Origin: Mytilus galloprovincialis
Lineage: Eukaryota; Mollusca; Bivalvia; Mytilida; Mytilidae
Assembly (NCBI RefSeq): GCF_965363235.1
Contig: NC_134847.1
Coordinates: 73,476,268-73,540,267, forward strand
DNA: 64,000 nucleotides
Direction: 5' to 3'
Shown here: in pieces, positions 38,181 to 51,579 of the stretch
Layout of the letters: each line of letters opens with the position of its first letter
How positions within the stretch are numbered: the stretch's first letter is position 1
Program-made: the position numbers and the translations under genes
Notes under the pieces: generated by a model
What the model was told of the DNA's origin: nothing
Databases searched by the model: none
What the model saw: the letters and a program-made list of their open reading frames with translations, nothing else

Positions 38181-41100
38181 AGTATACATGTCTCTGGTAT
38201 TATCGAGTACATGCTTTGTTGACCATTTATTTCAAACATGTAGCTTTAAACAACACTTTACCATGCAACCTCATCTTATATTTTAGAATTTACAGTAAAA
38301 GACATAGCTGTAAAAAAAAGAATGTGCAGAATATACATTTTTAGGCTTATTTTATCATATTTAAAAGGGCATAAGAAAAATTCCCTAATGACAGCAATGC
38401 TGATTGTCAATTTTGAGAATTCAATTTGCCGAATAATTCGTACAATATAGACTGATTATAGTTTTCCAACCACTCGCTCAACATTGGAATGGAAGTGACG
38501 ACGCCCCTAAACGCACAAATTACGTTCACTAAAACCAGAGTTTTTGACGGAAATGCATCGAACTCAAAAAGTTGTCTATTACGGTATGTGAAAATCAAGA
38601 CTTGCATAAAAAATATCCCAATATTAGAGACAGTGGCGTCATTTTTCCTCAGAGCTTTCAGCTCTTTGATTGTTAAATGCGAGTTAAGTACAAGGATTTT
38701 TTTTTCTGAGACCCGAAAGTGCATGTGTATAATTCTACCAAATATAATATATACGACCACAGACTTCGAACCCTGAACATTGGGGCAAGTATGGACACAA
38801 AATTCAAGCTTGATACATCTCTGAATTTGGATTGTGATTAAAAAGTTGACACAACAAAGGTTTCTGACACATTATGAACTTAAACTTAAAAACTTTGAAT
38901 TTTAAATTGGACATTACCTATTATGGTCCAATATCCAAAATCAAAATACATGGTTAGATTTAGCATATCAAAGAACCCAAAGAATTCAATTTTTGTTGAT
39001 ATCAAACAAAGTTTAATTTTGGACCCCGATTTGGACCAACTTGAAAACTGGGCCCATAATAAAAAATCGTATTACATGTTTAGATTCAGCATATCAAAGA
39101 ACCCCAAGGATTCATTTTTTGTTGAAATCAAACAAAGTTTAATTTTGGACCCTGATTTGGACCAACTTGAAAACTGGGCCGATAATAAAAAATCCAAGTA
39201 CATATTTAGATTCAGCATATCAAAGAACCCCAAGAATTCAATTTTTGTTGACATCAAACAAAGTTTAATTTTGGACCCCGATTTGGACCAACTTGAAAAC
39301 TGTGCCCATAAAAAAATCTAAGTACATGTTTAGATACAGCATATCAAAGAACCCAAAGGATTCAATTTTTGTCGAAATCAAACTAAGTTTAATTTAGGAC
39401 CCTTTGGACCTTAATGTAGACCAATTCGAAAACAGGACCAAAAATTAAGAATATACATACAAAGTTATATTCGGCATATCAAAGAACCCCAATTATTCAA
39501 TGTTTGATGAAATCAAACAAAGTTTAATTTTGGACCCTTTTGGCCCCTTATTCCTAAACTGTTGGGACCAAAAACTCCCAAAATTAATTCCAACCTTCCT
39601 TTTATGGTCAAAAACCTTGTGTTTAAATTTCATAGATATCTATTTACTTTTACTAAAGTTATGGTGCGAAAACCAAGAAAAATGCTTATTTGGGCCCTTT
39701 TTTGGCCCCTAATTCCTAAACTGTTGGGACCTCAACTCCCAAAATCACTCTTAACCTTCCTTTTGTGTCATATACCCTGTGTTTAAATTTCATTGATTTC
39801 TATTTACTTATATTAAAGTTATAGTGAGAAAATCAAGAAAATGCTTATTTGGGCCCTTTTTGGCCCCTAATTCCTAAACTGTTAGGACCAAAACTCCCAA
39901 AATCAATCCCAACCTTCCTTTTGTGGTCATAAACCTTGTGTGTAAATTTCATAGATTTCTATTTATTTATACTAAAGTTATAGTGTGAAAAACAAATGTC
40001 TTCGGACGACCACGACGAAGACGACGACGACGACGACGCAGACGACGACGCCAACGTGATACCAATATACGACCAAAAAATTTTCAATTTTTGCTGTCGT
40101 ATAAAAATCGGACCAAAAGGGAAATTGCCAGTGTCAAAAGAGAATTTGAATTATCCTGGATTCAAATTATAAACAATCCTTATTGTCTTGTTCTTAACGA
40201 AAAAAATAATGGGTAAGAGAAATATAATTCACAACGGGCTTCTATCTATAGTGAAAGATTTGTATAAGCTCTATATTACGCCAAAGTGTTTCATGACACT
40301 TATAGTAATATGAATTGTTACTGGTCTCCTGAGGATCCAAAGAGGGTTAGTAAATTACTATAGAGGGTGAGGCCGAAGAATTATGAATTCATAATTGAAT
40401 TGTTAATCTTTGTGAATTTTCGAATTTAGTGAATCCATCGATACAAAAGAGTATCAAGTTAAACGATTTCTGAACTTGAAATTAATTGACTAGAACTAGG
40501 TATGAGATTAATAAAAAATTCAAGTATCTTATACAATTATGTTTTAAATTGATACCATCTTGTTTTGATAATGTAAAACAACATGTGACAGTATTTTCGC
40601 ACTCATATACTCATAAACGTTCTACATGAAAGAGGGGCTTTAGTGTCCATAGTTGTTAGCAACCAAGTCCTGACTTAAATAATAACATTATCCAGAAACT
40701 TGTAACGGTTAGATATCTATCACCCCCTGGGGTCAGATTGATACCGATCAAATTGATACAAATTAAGTTCAGGAGGTTCCGAAATTCTATTTCAAAGGAC
40801 TAAACTACCATCCCCTATCTGAAAGCACTTAAAATCACTCAAAAGTAATACCTTTGATTTTATTTCAAATTGCTACATACTAAGTGGTGCAAACTAGAAA
40901 AGGGTAATACTCATATCATGTTTTAATACATAAAAACAATAAAGTAATGAAAATTGTTCTTTTATTACGAATCTATTGATTATTTGTATTAGCTATCTGA
41001 AAAAATATTACATATACTCTTTATTGTATTTGTTTAAAATGAGAAAATGACAACTCCTCTATATAATTGGCTATCACCAATGTTTCAGTCTTTTTGCGAT

Positions 41101-44100
41101 TTTAATTAGTTTGCTTTAAAGGGACATTGGCTACGAGATATGAAAAAAATAGAATACTATTTTGCTTGTTTTAATCATTCATAAAAGTGAAAAAATGAAA
41201 TAATGATTCGCTTTTAGCAGCCAATTTTGGTTCTACTTTGTAAATTGGCAAAGATACATCGCTTTTAATTTTTTTACTTGCAAATAAATAACTTCAACTT
41301 ATTGAATCCGTATGCATGTAACCTTCAATTCAAACCACTAGCTAGAGACGGGTTATACATGAATTAGTCGTATTCAACCACTAAATGGAAATGAGTGACA
41401 ACCTTGAAAGTTAAACAAAGGTAAACCATTTCATTCACTGAATTGATCAACATTCTTATACAGGTAAAAACGACAATTAACTTTTTTTAACCTAACATTT
41501 GAAATCAAACAGACCTAGATAAAGCACGAGATATCTACTTATATTTATGTTTATGTTTGTCAGTATCGGGTTAGGTGACCGTCTGCAGTTTTCGGAGGTC
41601 ATCTCAATAGTTAATTAGATGGCGTCTAGACAAAAATACTCTCTAAGTTCTAATGTGTATTATCAGAGACATATAAATACATTTAGTATACATGTCTCTG
41701 GTATTATCGAGTACATGCTTTGTTGACCATTTATTTCAAACATGTAGCTTTAAACAACACTTTACCATGCAACCTCATCTTATATTTTAGAATTTACAGT
41801 AAAAGACATAGCTGTAAAAAAAAGAATGTGCAGAATATACATTTTTAGGCTTATTTTATCATATTTAAAAGGGCATAAGAAAAATTCCCTAATGACAGCA
41901 ATGCTGATTGTCAATTTTGAGAATTCAATTTGCCGAATAATTCGTACAATATAGACTGATTATAGTTTTCCAACCACTCGCTCAACATTGGAATGGAAGT
42001 GACGACGCCCCTAAACGCACAAATTACGTTCACTAAAACCAGAGTTTTTGACGGAAATGCATCGAACTCAAAAAGTTGTCTATTACGGTATGTGAAAATC
42101 AAGACTTGCATAAAAAATATCCCAATATTAGAGACAGTGGCGTCATTTTTCCTCAGAGCTTTCAGCTCTTTGATTGTTAAATGCGAGTTAAGTACAAGGA
42201 TTTTTTTTTCTGAGACCCGAAAGTGCATGTGTATAATTCTACCAAATATAATATATACGACCACAGACTTCGAACCCTGAACATTGGGGCAAGTATGGAC
42301 ACAAAATTCAAGCTTGATACATCTCTGAATTTGGATTGTGATTAAAAAGTTGACACAACAAAGGTTTCTGACACATTATGAACTTAAACTTAAAAACTTT
42401 GAATTTTAAATTGGACATTACCTATTATGGTCCAATATCCAAAATCAAAATACATGGTTAGATTTAGCATATCAAAGAACCCAAAGAATTCAATTTTTGT
42501 TGATATCAAACAAAGTTTAATTTTGGACCCCGATTTGGACCAACTTGAAAACTGGGCCCATAATAAAAAATCGTATTACATGTTTAGATTCAGCATATCA
42601 AAGAACCCCAAGGATTCATTTTTTGTTGAAATCAAACAAAGTTTAATTTTGGACCCTGATTTGGACCAACTTGAAAACTGGGCCGATAATAAAAAATCCA
42701 AGTACATATTTAGATTCAGCATATCAAAGAACCCCAAGAATTCAATTTTTGTTGACATCAAACAAAGTTTAATTTTGGACCCCGATTTGGACCAACTTGA
42801 AAACTGTGCCCATAAAAAAATCTAAGTACATGTTTAGATACAGCATATCAAAGAACCCAAAGGATTCAATTTTTGTCGAAATCAAACTAAGTTTAATTTA
42901 GGACCCTTTGGACCTTAATGTAGACCAATTCGAAAACAGGACCAAAAATTAAGAATATACATACAAAGTTATATTCGGCATATCAAAGAACCCCAATTAT
43001 TCAATGTTTGATGAAATCAAACAAAGTTTAATTTTGGACCCTTTTGGCCCCTTATTCCTAAACTGTTGGGACCAAAAACTCCCAAAATTAATTCCAACCT
43101 TCCTTTTATGGTCAAAAACCTTGTGTTTAAATTTCATAGATATCTATTTACTTTTACTAAAGTTATGGTGCGAAACCCAAGAAAAATGCTTATTTGGGCC
43201 CTTTTTTGGCCCCTAATTCCTAAACTGTTGGGACCTCAACTCCCAAAATCACTCTTAACCTTCCTTTTGTGTCATATACCCTGTGTTTAAATTTCATTGA
43301 TTTCTATTTACTTATATTAAAGTTATAGTGAGAAAATCAAGAAAATGCTTATTTGGGCCCTTTTTGGCCCCTAATTCCTAAACTGTTAGGACCAAAACTC
43401 CCAAAATCAATCCCAACCTTCCTTTTGTGGTCATAAACCTTGTGTGTAAATTTCATAGATTTCTATTTATTTATACTAAAGTTATAGTGTGAAAAACAAA
43501 TGTCTTCGGACGACCACGACGAAGACGACGACGACGACGACGCAGACGACGACGCCAACGTGATACCAATATACGACCAAAAAATTTTCAATTTTTGCTG
43601 TCGTATAAAAATCGGACCAAAAGGGAAATTGCCAGTGTCAAAAGAGAATTTGAATTATCCTGGATTCAAATTATAAACAATCCTTATTGTCTTGTTCTTA
43701 ACGAAAAAAATAATGGGTAAGAGAAATATAATTCACAACGGGCTTCTATCTATAGTGAAAGATTTGTATAAGCTCTATATTACGCCAAAGTGTTTCATGA
43801 CACTTATAGTAATATGAATTGTTACTGGTCTCCTGAGGATCCAAAGAGGGTTAGTAAATTACTATAGAGGGTGAGGCCGAAGAATTATGAATTCATAATT
43901 GAATTGTTAATCTTTGTGAATTTTCGAATTTAGTGAATCCATCGATACAAAAGAGTATCAAGTTAAACGATTTCTGAACTTGAAATTAATTGACTAGAAC
44001 TAGGTATGAGATTAATAAAAAATTCAAGTATCTTATACAATTATGTTTTAAATTGATACCATCTTGTTTTGATAATGTAAAACAACATGTGACAGTATTT

Positions 44101-45369
44101 TCGCACTCATATACTCATAAACGTTCTACATGAAAGAGGGGCTTTAGTGTCCATAGTTGTTAGCAACCAAGTCCTGACTTAAATAATAACATTATCCAGA
44201 AACTTGTAACGGTTAGATATCTATCACCCCCTGGGGTCAGATTGATACCGATCAAATTGATACAAATTAAGTTCAGGAGGTTCCGAAATTCTATTTCAAA
44301 GGACTAAACTACCATCCCCTATCTGAAAGCACTTAAAATCACTCAAAAGTAATACCTTTGATTTTATTTCAAATTGCTACATACTAAGTGGTGCAAACTA
44401 GAAAAGGGTAATACTCATATCATGTTTTAATACATAAAAACAATAAAGTAATGAAAATTGTTCTTTTATTACGAATCTATTGATTATTTGTATTAGCTAT
44501 CTGAAAAAATATTACATATACTCTTTATTGTATTTGTTTAAAATGAGAAAATGACAACTCCTCTATATAATTGGCTATCACCAATGTTTCAGTCTTTTTG
44601 CGATTTTAATTAGTTTGCTTTAAAGGGACATTGGCTACGAGATATGAAAAAAATAGAATACTATTTTGCTTGTTTTAATCATTCATAAAAGTGAAAAAAT
44701 GAAATAATGATTCGCTTTTAGCAGCCAATTTTGGTTCTACTTTGTAAATTGGCAAAGATACATCGCTTTTAATTTTTTTACTTGCAAATAAATAACTTCA
44801 ACTTATTGAATCCGTATGCATGTAACCTTCAATTCAAACCACTAGCTAGAGACGGGTTATACATGAATTAGTCGTATTCAACCACTAAATGGAAATGAGT
44901 GACAACCTTGAAAGTTAAACAAAGGTAAACCATTTCATTCACTGAATTGATCAACATTCTTATACAGGTAAAAACGACAATTAACTTTTTTTAACCTAAC
45001 ATTTGAAATCAAACAGACCTAGATAAAGCACGAGATATCTACTTATATTTATGTTTATGTTTGTCAGTATCGGGTTAGGTGACCGTCTGCAGTTTTCGGA
45101 GGTCATCTCAATAGTTAATTAGATGGCGTCTAGACAAAAATACTCTCTAAGTTCTAATGTGTATTATCAGAGACATGTAAATACATTTAGTATACATGTC
45201 TCTGGTATTATCGAGTACATGCTTTGTTGACCATTTATTTCAAACATGTAGCTTTAAACAACACTTTACCATGCAACCTCATCTTATATTTTAGAATTTA
45301 CAGTAAAAGACATAGCTGTAAAAAAAAGAATGTGCAGAATATACATTTTTAGGCTTATTTTATCATATT

Positions 45370-45450
45370 TAAAAGGGCATAAGCTGTTAATTTCACGTTT
45401 ATCGATTTAACTCAAATTCTCATATTTGGTTTATCCAAACTAAAAGGTAT
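45370..45450 (+). mobile_element. left-end fragment of a TTAA-family element at the right breakpoint
   Basis: TTAAAAGGGCATAAGCTGTTAATTTC and then ACTCAAATTCTCATATTTGG and TTTATCCAAACT match the left end of 52060-52750 in the same orientation. The third repeat unit stops at 45383, 14 bases inside this fragment. Confidence 0.7.
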
Positions 45451-45527
45451 ATATATTGTAGTACGCCGCTAGATTAAAACTGACGAGGAAAGGTAACACA
45501 CAGCCACTGAAAGCTTTATTATTGTAG

Positions 45528-45600
45528 AGCCCAGGTGGTCGTGTGGTCTAGCGGGACGGCTGCAGTGCAGGCGATCTGACTGCCATTGATGATTGCCAAA
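45528..45600 (+). mobile_element. tRNA-like SINE head, truncated
   Basis: AGCCCAGGTGGTCGTGTGGT and CTAGCGGGACGGCTGCAGTG resemble a tRNA 5' half with an A-box-like TGGTCTAGCGGG at 45544-45555. The expected GGTTCGAATCC-type B box is absent, so it is not a functional tRNA gene. I recall this head from bivalve SINEs. Confidence 0.6.
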
Positions 45601-45722
45601 TGAAATTGATCACAAGATGTAACAAAATGAATCTTAATATAAATTTAATACTAAACAGAAAAAAAATTAACTTGTGGCCACGATGTTATGCCACAAGCAT
45701 ACGGTGTCAATATTTTTTTAGT

Positions 45723-45726
<4 letters not shown>

Positions 45727-45781
<55 letters not shown>
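45727..45781. repeat. (TA)n microsatellite
   Basis: About 27 uninterrupted TA dinucleotides. Confidence 0.98.
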
Positions 45782-45783
<2 letters not shown>

Positions 45784-45786
<3 letters not shown>

Positions 45787-47329
45787 ATTAGTGTGGACAC
45801 ATAATTCAATTTTTAGTATATATATCCAAATTGTGTGTCAGTAGGAGTCGGTTGCTATAGTGAACGATATTGTCTTGTGTATACTGTCCATCGTGTTTTG
45901 TGCATGATTCCTGGAAGTTATCTTTTTATGTATCAATTGTCCATAACTCATAGTAACAGAGAAACTGACAGTCTTCATTTACAATGTGCTTCCTATTTGT
46001 GAACCCTTTTCATTCGTATTTGGTTCATTAATCTCTTTTTTATCTTCGGAAAAACCTGTTTTATTTAGTTTTCTCGAGATAAGGCAAGCGCTGACTAACC
46101 TTTTGGAATTTTGAGTTATATTTGCTGTTCATTTTGGAACTTTCTTTGGACTTGAATCTTTTATTATTCGAGCCGTCACTGTTGAAGACAAACCGTGCGT
46201 CTAGAGCCTAGTGTCTTCGATGAGTTATTTTTAACGGACAAGTTCACCTTGCATGGATTCTATAAATCAAAATTAGTTCTCACAGTTATTATACAAAACA
46301 TTTTGATTCAGATTTATTTTGTTGTAGTCTCATCACATACAAATATATGTCTAGCATTCTGTTGAATTCGTCGAACGAGAAACCAAAATCACGTTATATT
46401 TATGAGATTAGAATAAATATTTTTAGACTTATGTCTTCCATTTCAAGTTCAAAATGTTATATTTATTTACAGATTAAATATTTTATAGAGAAAAGGAATT
46501 TGAAAGGTTAAATGAGGCCACAGGTTTCTTATCAGTGCAAATATTTGCGTAATTATAGAGTGAACATAAAATCTAATAAAAGGCCAGGTGTAAGGAGAGC
46601 AAGTTTTCCATTAATAATGAAAATATCTTATAATATTCATATTTTGACACCACTCCAGTTTAACATTTTAAACTCAAAAACCTAAGATTATATAAACAAA
46701 GCTAATAATTTTAAAACGAGTATGAGATGTCTATAGAACAACATTTTAACGTTTCTTGTAATAAAATGGCCACTGCAGCAAACTCTCGGTATCGTATTAA
46801 AACAGGCATCAAATATAATTAAAAGCTTTATATTTTTTTTTACATCCCATAAGAGCCACTTTCTTCCAGATGTCTTGTTCCCAAAACTTTTTTTTAACTT
46901 TATCATAAGGAATCCAGTTTGTTTGATTGATAATTTAGATTGATACGTATACATGCCGGGCGTATAAAGATAATTATTTTAAACATTTTGTGATTTAGGA
47001 TATCGATTTTGAAAACATTTTTTTTTTTCGATAATTTGCATTTTCATGTCATTTTATTTCGAAGTTCGTCGCCCCTCCTCCATTATCGAATAGTCCTCGT
47101 CTTAAACATAGTTTCTTAGTAAATGTTGTAGCCTGAATCCATTTATTAGGTTATACAATAATTTGCCTATCTAAAATCAGTCTATTGTCAAGTTCAATTT
47201 TATAGTCAATTTATCTTAACAGATCTTTTACGAGTGAAAATTTAAATTTTTATCATTTCAGTTATGATTTAGCCGGCAGATGTATAAATGCAACTTTTCA
47301 ATTCGGAAATATCGTATTAAAATTATATA
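45784..47329. other. gene-free stretch with a retroposon-like fragment
   Basis: 46160-46240 holds TTATTCGAGCCGTCACTGTT and ACAAACCGTGCGTCTAGAGC, a degraded form of a dispersed repeat I recall from mussels (TCGAGCGTCACTGATGAG...ACGCGCGTCTGG). Nothing else is supported. Confidence 0.45.
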
Positions 47330-48790
47330 TAAAACAAGAGTGCACACGCTGAAATGTCTTGTTTGCTTTCCTGATCATTCATTTTATGTTGATAGTCCTA
47401 AGTATAAAGCTTTACTACAAATATCACGACCACAGAGGTAAACCCTGAACAGTTGGGGCAAAAATGGACACACCATTCGCGCTTGATACATGTCTTAATT
47501 TAGATTGCTATTAGATATTTGACACATAATAGGCTTCTGACACAGAATAACTGTAGTCAAAGAACTTAGAATTGGTTATATGATTTGAATTTATATTCAT
47601 TTTTTTTCTGCTTTTATGCAAAATACACTATGCTGTTGCGAATTGAACCTCTTGTTTTACAAAAAAAATATTGAAAGAAATTTTATTTTTAATTTCTGAA
47701 ATCTGAAATGAAAAAAAAAATTGTCCTCTCCCCCAATTTTATTTTTTCACTCCCCCTCCTTTTTCCCAACCCCCCCCTCAAGATATGGTCATAATCTCAA
47801 TTCAAATTTCCAATGGAGTTTGCAACCATAATTACCCATTAAAATACATGATAAAAGTCTTAAAATAGTGGCATACATAATCAAGGCTAAAATTAAAGTA
47901 TTCTTTAATCAGCATTTTTTAAAACATTAACTTCTAAAAACAGGAGTGCACACACTGAAATATCTCGCCTTCTTTACTAATCATTGATATTATGGTGATA
48001 GTCCTAAATATAAAGGTTTATTAAAATTGCCACATAAACTTGAACATAAACCAAGAAAAGTAAACATTGACCAATGAAACATGAAAAGGAGGTCAAGGTC
48101 AGATGAACCATGCCAGACAGGCATTTACATCTAACAATTCTTCTATACAACAAATATAGTTGACCTATTGCTTATAGTTAAAGAAAAACAGACCAAAACA
48201 CAAAAATTTAACTTAGAGCAATGAACCGTGAAAATGAGGTCAAGGTCAAATAAAATGGCTACTGACATATAGATCATAAAATATTTCCATACACCAAATA
48301 TAGTTTACCTTTTGCATATAGTATTAGAAAAAAAGACCAAAACTTAAAAAAATAACTTTGACCACTGAACCATGAAAATATGGTCAAGATCAGATGACAC
48401 AGGCTTCCAGCTAGACATGCACACCTTACAATCATTCCATACACCAAATATAGTAGAACTATTGCATACAGTATAAGACAAACAGACCCAAAACACAAAA
48501 ACTTAACTATAACCACTGAACCATGAAAATAAAGTCAAGGTCAGATGACACCTACAGTGATTCCATACACCGAGTATACTAGACCTATTGCTTATAGTAT
48601 CTGAGATATGGACTTGACCACCAAAACTTAACCTTGTTCACTGATCCTTTAAATGAGGTTGAGGTCAAGCGAAAACTGTCTGATGGGCATGAGGACCTTA
48701 CAAGATCCACACATACAAAATATATCCTATTACTTATAATATAATGCAAAGAAAACTGACAATCCTCCATCCTTTTTTGTTTGTAAGTTC
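47330..48790. mobile_element. composite of modular bivalve repeats
   Basis: AGTGCACAC(G/A)CTGAAAT with a ~90-base tail occurs at 47339 and 47944. 47420-47580 is a diverged copy of 35250-35400. From about 48020 to 48780, five imperfect ~130-base modules share ATGAAAATGAGGTCAAGGTC, CCATACACCAAATATAGT and AGACCAAAACACAAAAACTT. These modules are widespread in bivalve genomes as I recall. The - strand frames here (for example 48274-48516) are repeat translations. Confidence 0.7.
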
Positions 48791-49159
48791 ATTGGTCACA
48801 ATGACTTAATGCTTATATTTTATGCATCATTGAATTGTTTGAAGCTTTATAACCAAGGTTATACCTCAGATACTAAGATACATAGTCATATATTTGATGA
48901 AACTGTGTCTAGGAGAGTATTAAAGTGTGTATTCAAAAGAAAGTCATTTTCAATTTTAGAGCACCTGAGTTTCCCCCTTTTTCTGGAAGAAGACATTCTA
49001 AAGATAATTGTAGTTTCAAAGTTGGATTGACAGGCCTCAGGTGATGACAATAGTTCACACAGTCTTCATGGAGCAGGTGAGCTGAAAAAGCAGCATCATT
49101 CACATTTTAAGCAAAAATTCAAACGAGGAGAACTCTTCTTCATTACAATTATCTTTGAT

Positions 49160-49475
49160 TTAACAAGACTGTGTCCCCAGTACATTGATGCCCCATCTGC
49201 ACTATCATTATCTATGTTCAGTGAACCGTGATATTGGGGTAAAAACTCTAATTTGGCATTAAAAACTAGAAAGATCATATCTTAGGGAACATGTGTACTA
49301 AGTTTCAAGTTGATTGGACTTCAACTGCATCAAGAACTACCTTGACCAAAAACTTTAACCTGAAGCTGGACAGACGAACGAACGAATGAATGAACGGATA
49401 GATGCACAGATGAACAACCGGGACGCACAGACCAGAAAACATAATGCCCCTCTACTATTGTAAGTGGGGAATAAA
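49160..49475. mobile_element. dispersed repeat ending in GTGGGGAATAA
   Basis: ACTAAGTTTCAAGTTGATTG, GACTTCAACTGCATCAAGAA, CTGGACAGACGAACGAACGA, GACGCACAGACCAGAAAACA and TAATGCCCCTCTACTATTGT. Related to 29090-29240. Confidence 0.75.
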
Positions 49476-50070
49476 AAGAAAGATTTTCACTTGAGTGCAT
49501 GCAAAATATCTCATGGTTATTTGTGTAAAATCTGGAAAGTTCCAAAACCAAAAGCCTGCACACTTAATTTGCTAAAACTTCATATTTTATGTCCTTATAA
49601 ACTGCTTTTGTGGATTTTAAATCTTAGGTCTTGAATACTCTGCATGTGAACAACATAATAAGTCTTTGAGGAGTCCACAGGTTGTCTGTTGCCAGAAAAG
49701 ATACATAATACTCTCTTATATTAAAACAAACTTTTAGCCTTAATCCCGGTTGACCCAAAAGAAAGAACAATAACATAACAATACTGCTTAAATTGTTTTC
49801 ACCTTGAATGTCCATGTCATATATGCTGAATGCTTTTAAGGTAACAAAAAGCAACTTATCCAACAATTCCTTACAACTAAAGTCACCACAACAACTGTTT
49901 TTAACCATATTGATATACAATTCTAATGCAACAATGTTTGTAACGTTCATTTTGATTGGATAACGTCACTTACTTACAAGTGCAGACGGCATATGACATA
50001 TTTTTAATACATGTTTTAACGTTGTTTTTCTGTCAGTTTCATTAGAATGGAGACAACAATATTGAATTGA

Positions 50071-50201
50071 AAGCTCCGACGGCATCAATTGTGGATTTGA
50101 TGGTAGCAAATACCTGTTTACTGTCTCCACAAACGCGTCGCCAGTAAACTTTATTTGCGACCATCAAATCCCCCAATTGATGTTTGATGCCGTCGAAGCT
50201 T
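50071..50201. repeat. 131-bp near-complete palindrome (MITE-like)
   Basis: The left arm begins AAGCTCCGACGGCATCA and runs to about 50123; the right arm 50142-50201 is its reverse complement with a few mismatches and one 7-base insertion. Shared blocks: GGATTTGATGGT, GCAAATA and GTTTACTG. The loop is about 18 bases and includes ACGCGTCG. It could be a palindromic MITE or a long foldback. Confidence 0.88.
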
Positions 50202-50365
50202 GAAATACAATACAGTTATCTCCTAAATGGGAGTTATGTATTATTTAGAAAGTTGTGCTTACAAAGTTGTAATGCATGTTTGATGCTGTATCTCTGAATG
50301 TAAGAAGAAGAGGTACGGAAGTGTAGAATAGAGATAACAAGCATTCTGTGAGTATTGAATGGCAA

Positions 50366-50535
50366 TACTGTGGATTCATTTATTATCGTGGGATTGCTGA
50401 AAACTGCCATTTTGTGGATATTTGATTTCATGGTTTTGCCAATCTCTGTATACAAAGCCTATTGAAATTATGGTATTCGTTAAACATTTGACTTCGTGGT
50501 TCACTTCTACCCACGAAACCCCCTAAAATTGGCAA
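50366..50535. mobile_element. TACTGTGGATTCATT-family element, right end lost
   Basis: TACTGTGGATTCATTTATTA, GATTTCATGGTTTTGCCAAT and CTACCCACGAAACCCCCTAA. The left tip is intact; no right inverted tip is seen. Confidence 0.65.
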
Positions 50536-51153
50536 GCCTCTGTTAAAAAAATACACTTTGCAATTGGGTTACTGTCACATTGATGCACACATGTATTCCA
50601 CATATCCGTTCATTCCCATTTAAATTGGTTTAGAGATAACAAGCTTATCGATCTTTAAAACATGTTATTATTCCACAAATCCATTGCTTTTGTTGCAAAA
50701 TGTGTAATTTATAATAACTTAAATTGAATTTAATTAATAAAATAAGTTTACACAAATACACCCATTTATTTTTTTTACTGCCAACCAGTTAAAACCGTTA
50801 AACCTCATCAAAAACTGGTAAATACAATGCTGTAAATGAACACTTTTAAAAATTATTACTTTTACATTAGTTTAAGGCAAGTTTAATAACTTTATAACTT
50901 ATATACATGAGATGTCTATCTGACCTCATGAACACATAAAACGTCTTTAATACACAATTTCACACTCATTTATAAAATGTCTTATTTGACTGAGAAACAA
51001 AATGATTGAGGATGTTAAACCTTTTTAGTTTCTGTAGGTATAAAGCAGTTACAAATGTGTGCTATTTCTGATGTACTGTATTGTGAAGAACCCTAATTTA
51101 AAAAAAAAGTCAACAAAAAATACCATAAACCTACATGTGTATATAGTCATTGT

Positions 51154-51432
51154 TTAAGGTGGTACCTAACACTACAGGGAGATAACTCTGTAAAATCAGC
51201 CAAACGTTTTAATAATGTTGTGTTGTAAAGGGAATATTAAGCTTCTCAATGATCAAAATTGGTGTTTGTCAATCTGCTTTATAACCAGTGTAATTTTTTT
51301 GATAAAATGGTTGGCTCAAAATTTTTGAAATTTATAATTTTGGTTAAAGGGTCAAAGTAAATACGTTGTCAAAATTTTATGAAAATTAAAAGAGCCAAAT
51401 TAATTTTAGTGAAAGTGTTGGGTACCACCTTT
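51154..51432. mobile_element. 279-bp inverted-repeat element (GGTGGTACCTAACACT family)
   Basis: The left tip TTAAGGTGGTACCTAACACT and the right tip, read inverted, TAAAGGTGGTACCCAACACT match over about 18 bases. The interior is non-coding, with GGGAGATAACTCTGTAAAAT. I recall it as common in bivalves. Confidence 0.85.
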
Positions 51433-51579
51433 ACCTATGATTCAGTGTTAAACATGTTATAGTTAGTAAACTAATATTCTTATTTGAAAGTTTAAAATAT
51501 TAGGGTCATATAAGGGCTTATCTCATCTACTCTTTAAGATTAGTTTATTAAACTGCAGTTGCCTACATCCAGATCATTT

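Larger units (their letters stand above)
34875..45383. repeat. head-to-tail triplication of a 3504-bp segment
   Basis: Three units: 34875-38378, 38379-41882 and 41883-45383 (the last lacks the final 3 bases). Units 1 and 2 look identical throughout. In unit 3 I found two substitutions, A to C at 43176 and A to G at 45177. Each unit holds, in order: the right part of the TAGACCACTTTCG element; a dispersed repeat with five ~126-bp and three ~160-bp modules and a GAC-rich end; about 1 kb of unique AT-rich DNA; and a reversed, truncated TTAA-family element. No coding exon is recognised, and the open frames recur at exactly 3504-base spacing because the DNA does. Confidence 0.97.

Noticed and set aside
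34903..43290. Families of repeated small genes (117, 95, 132, 70 and 74 codons)
   Set aside because: They recur only because the DNA is triplicated, overlap on both strands, and lie in dispersed repeats without recognisable domains.
45528..45600. tRNA gene
   Set aside because: Only an A-box-like 5' half is present; no B box, anticodon arm or acceptor pairing. Treated as a truncated SINE head.
48274..48516. 80-codon hydrophobic membrane protein on the - strand
   Set aside because: It is the reverse translation of the ATGAAAATGAGGTCAAGGTC modules of a dispersed repeat.
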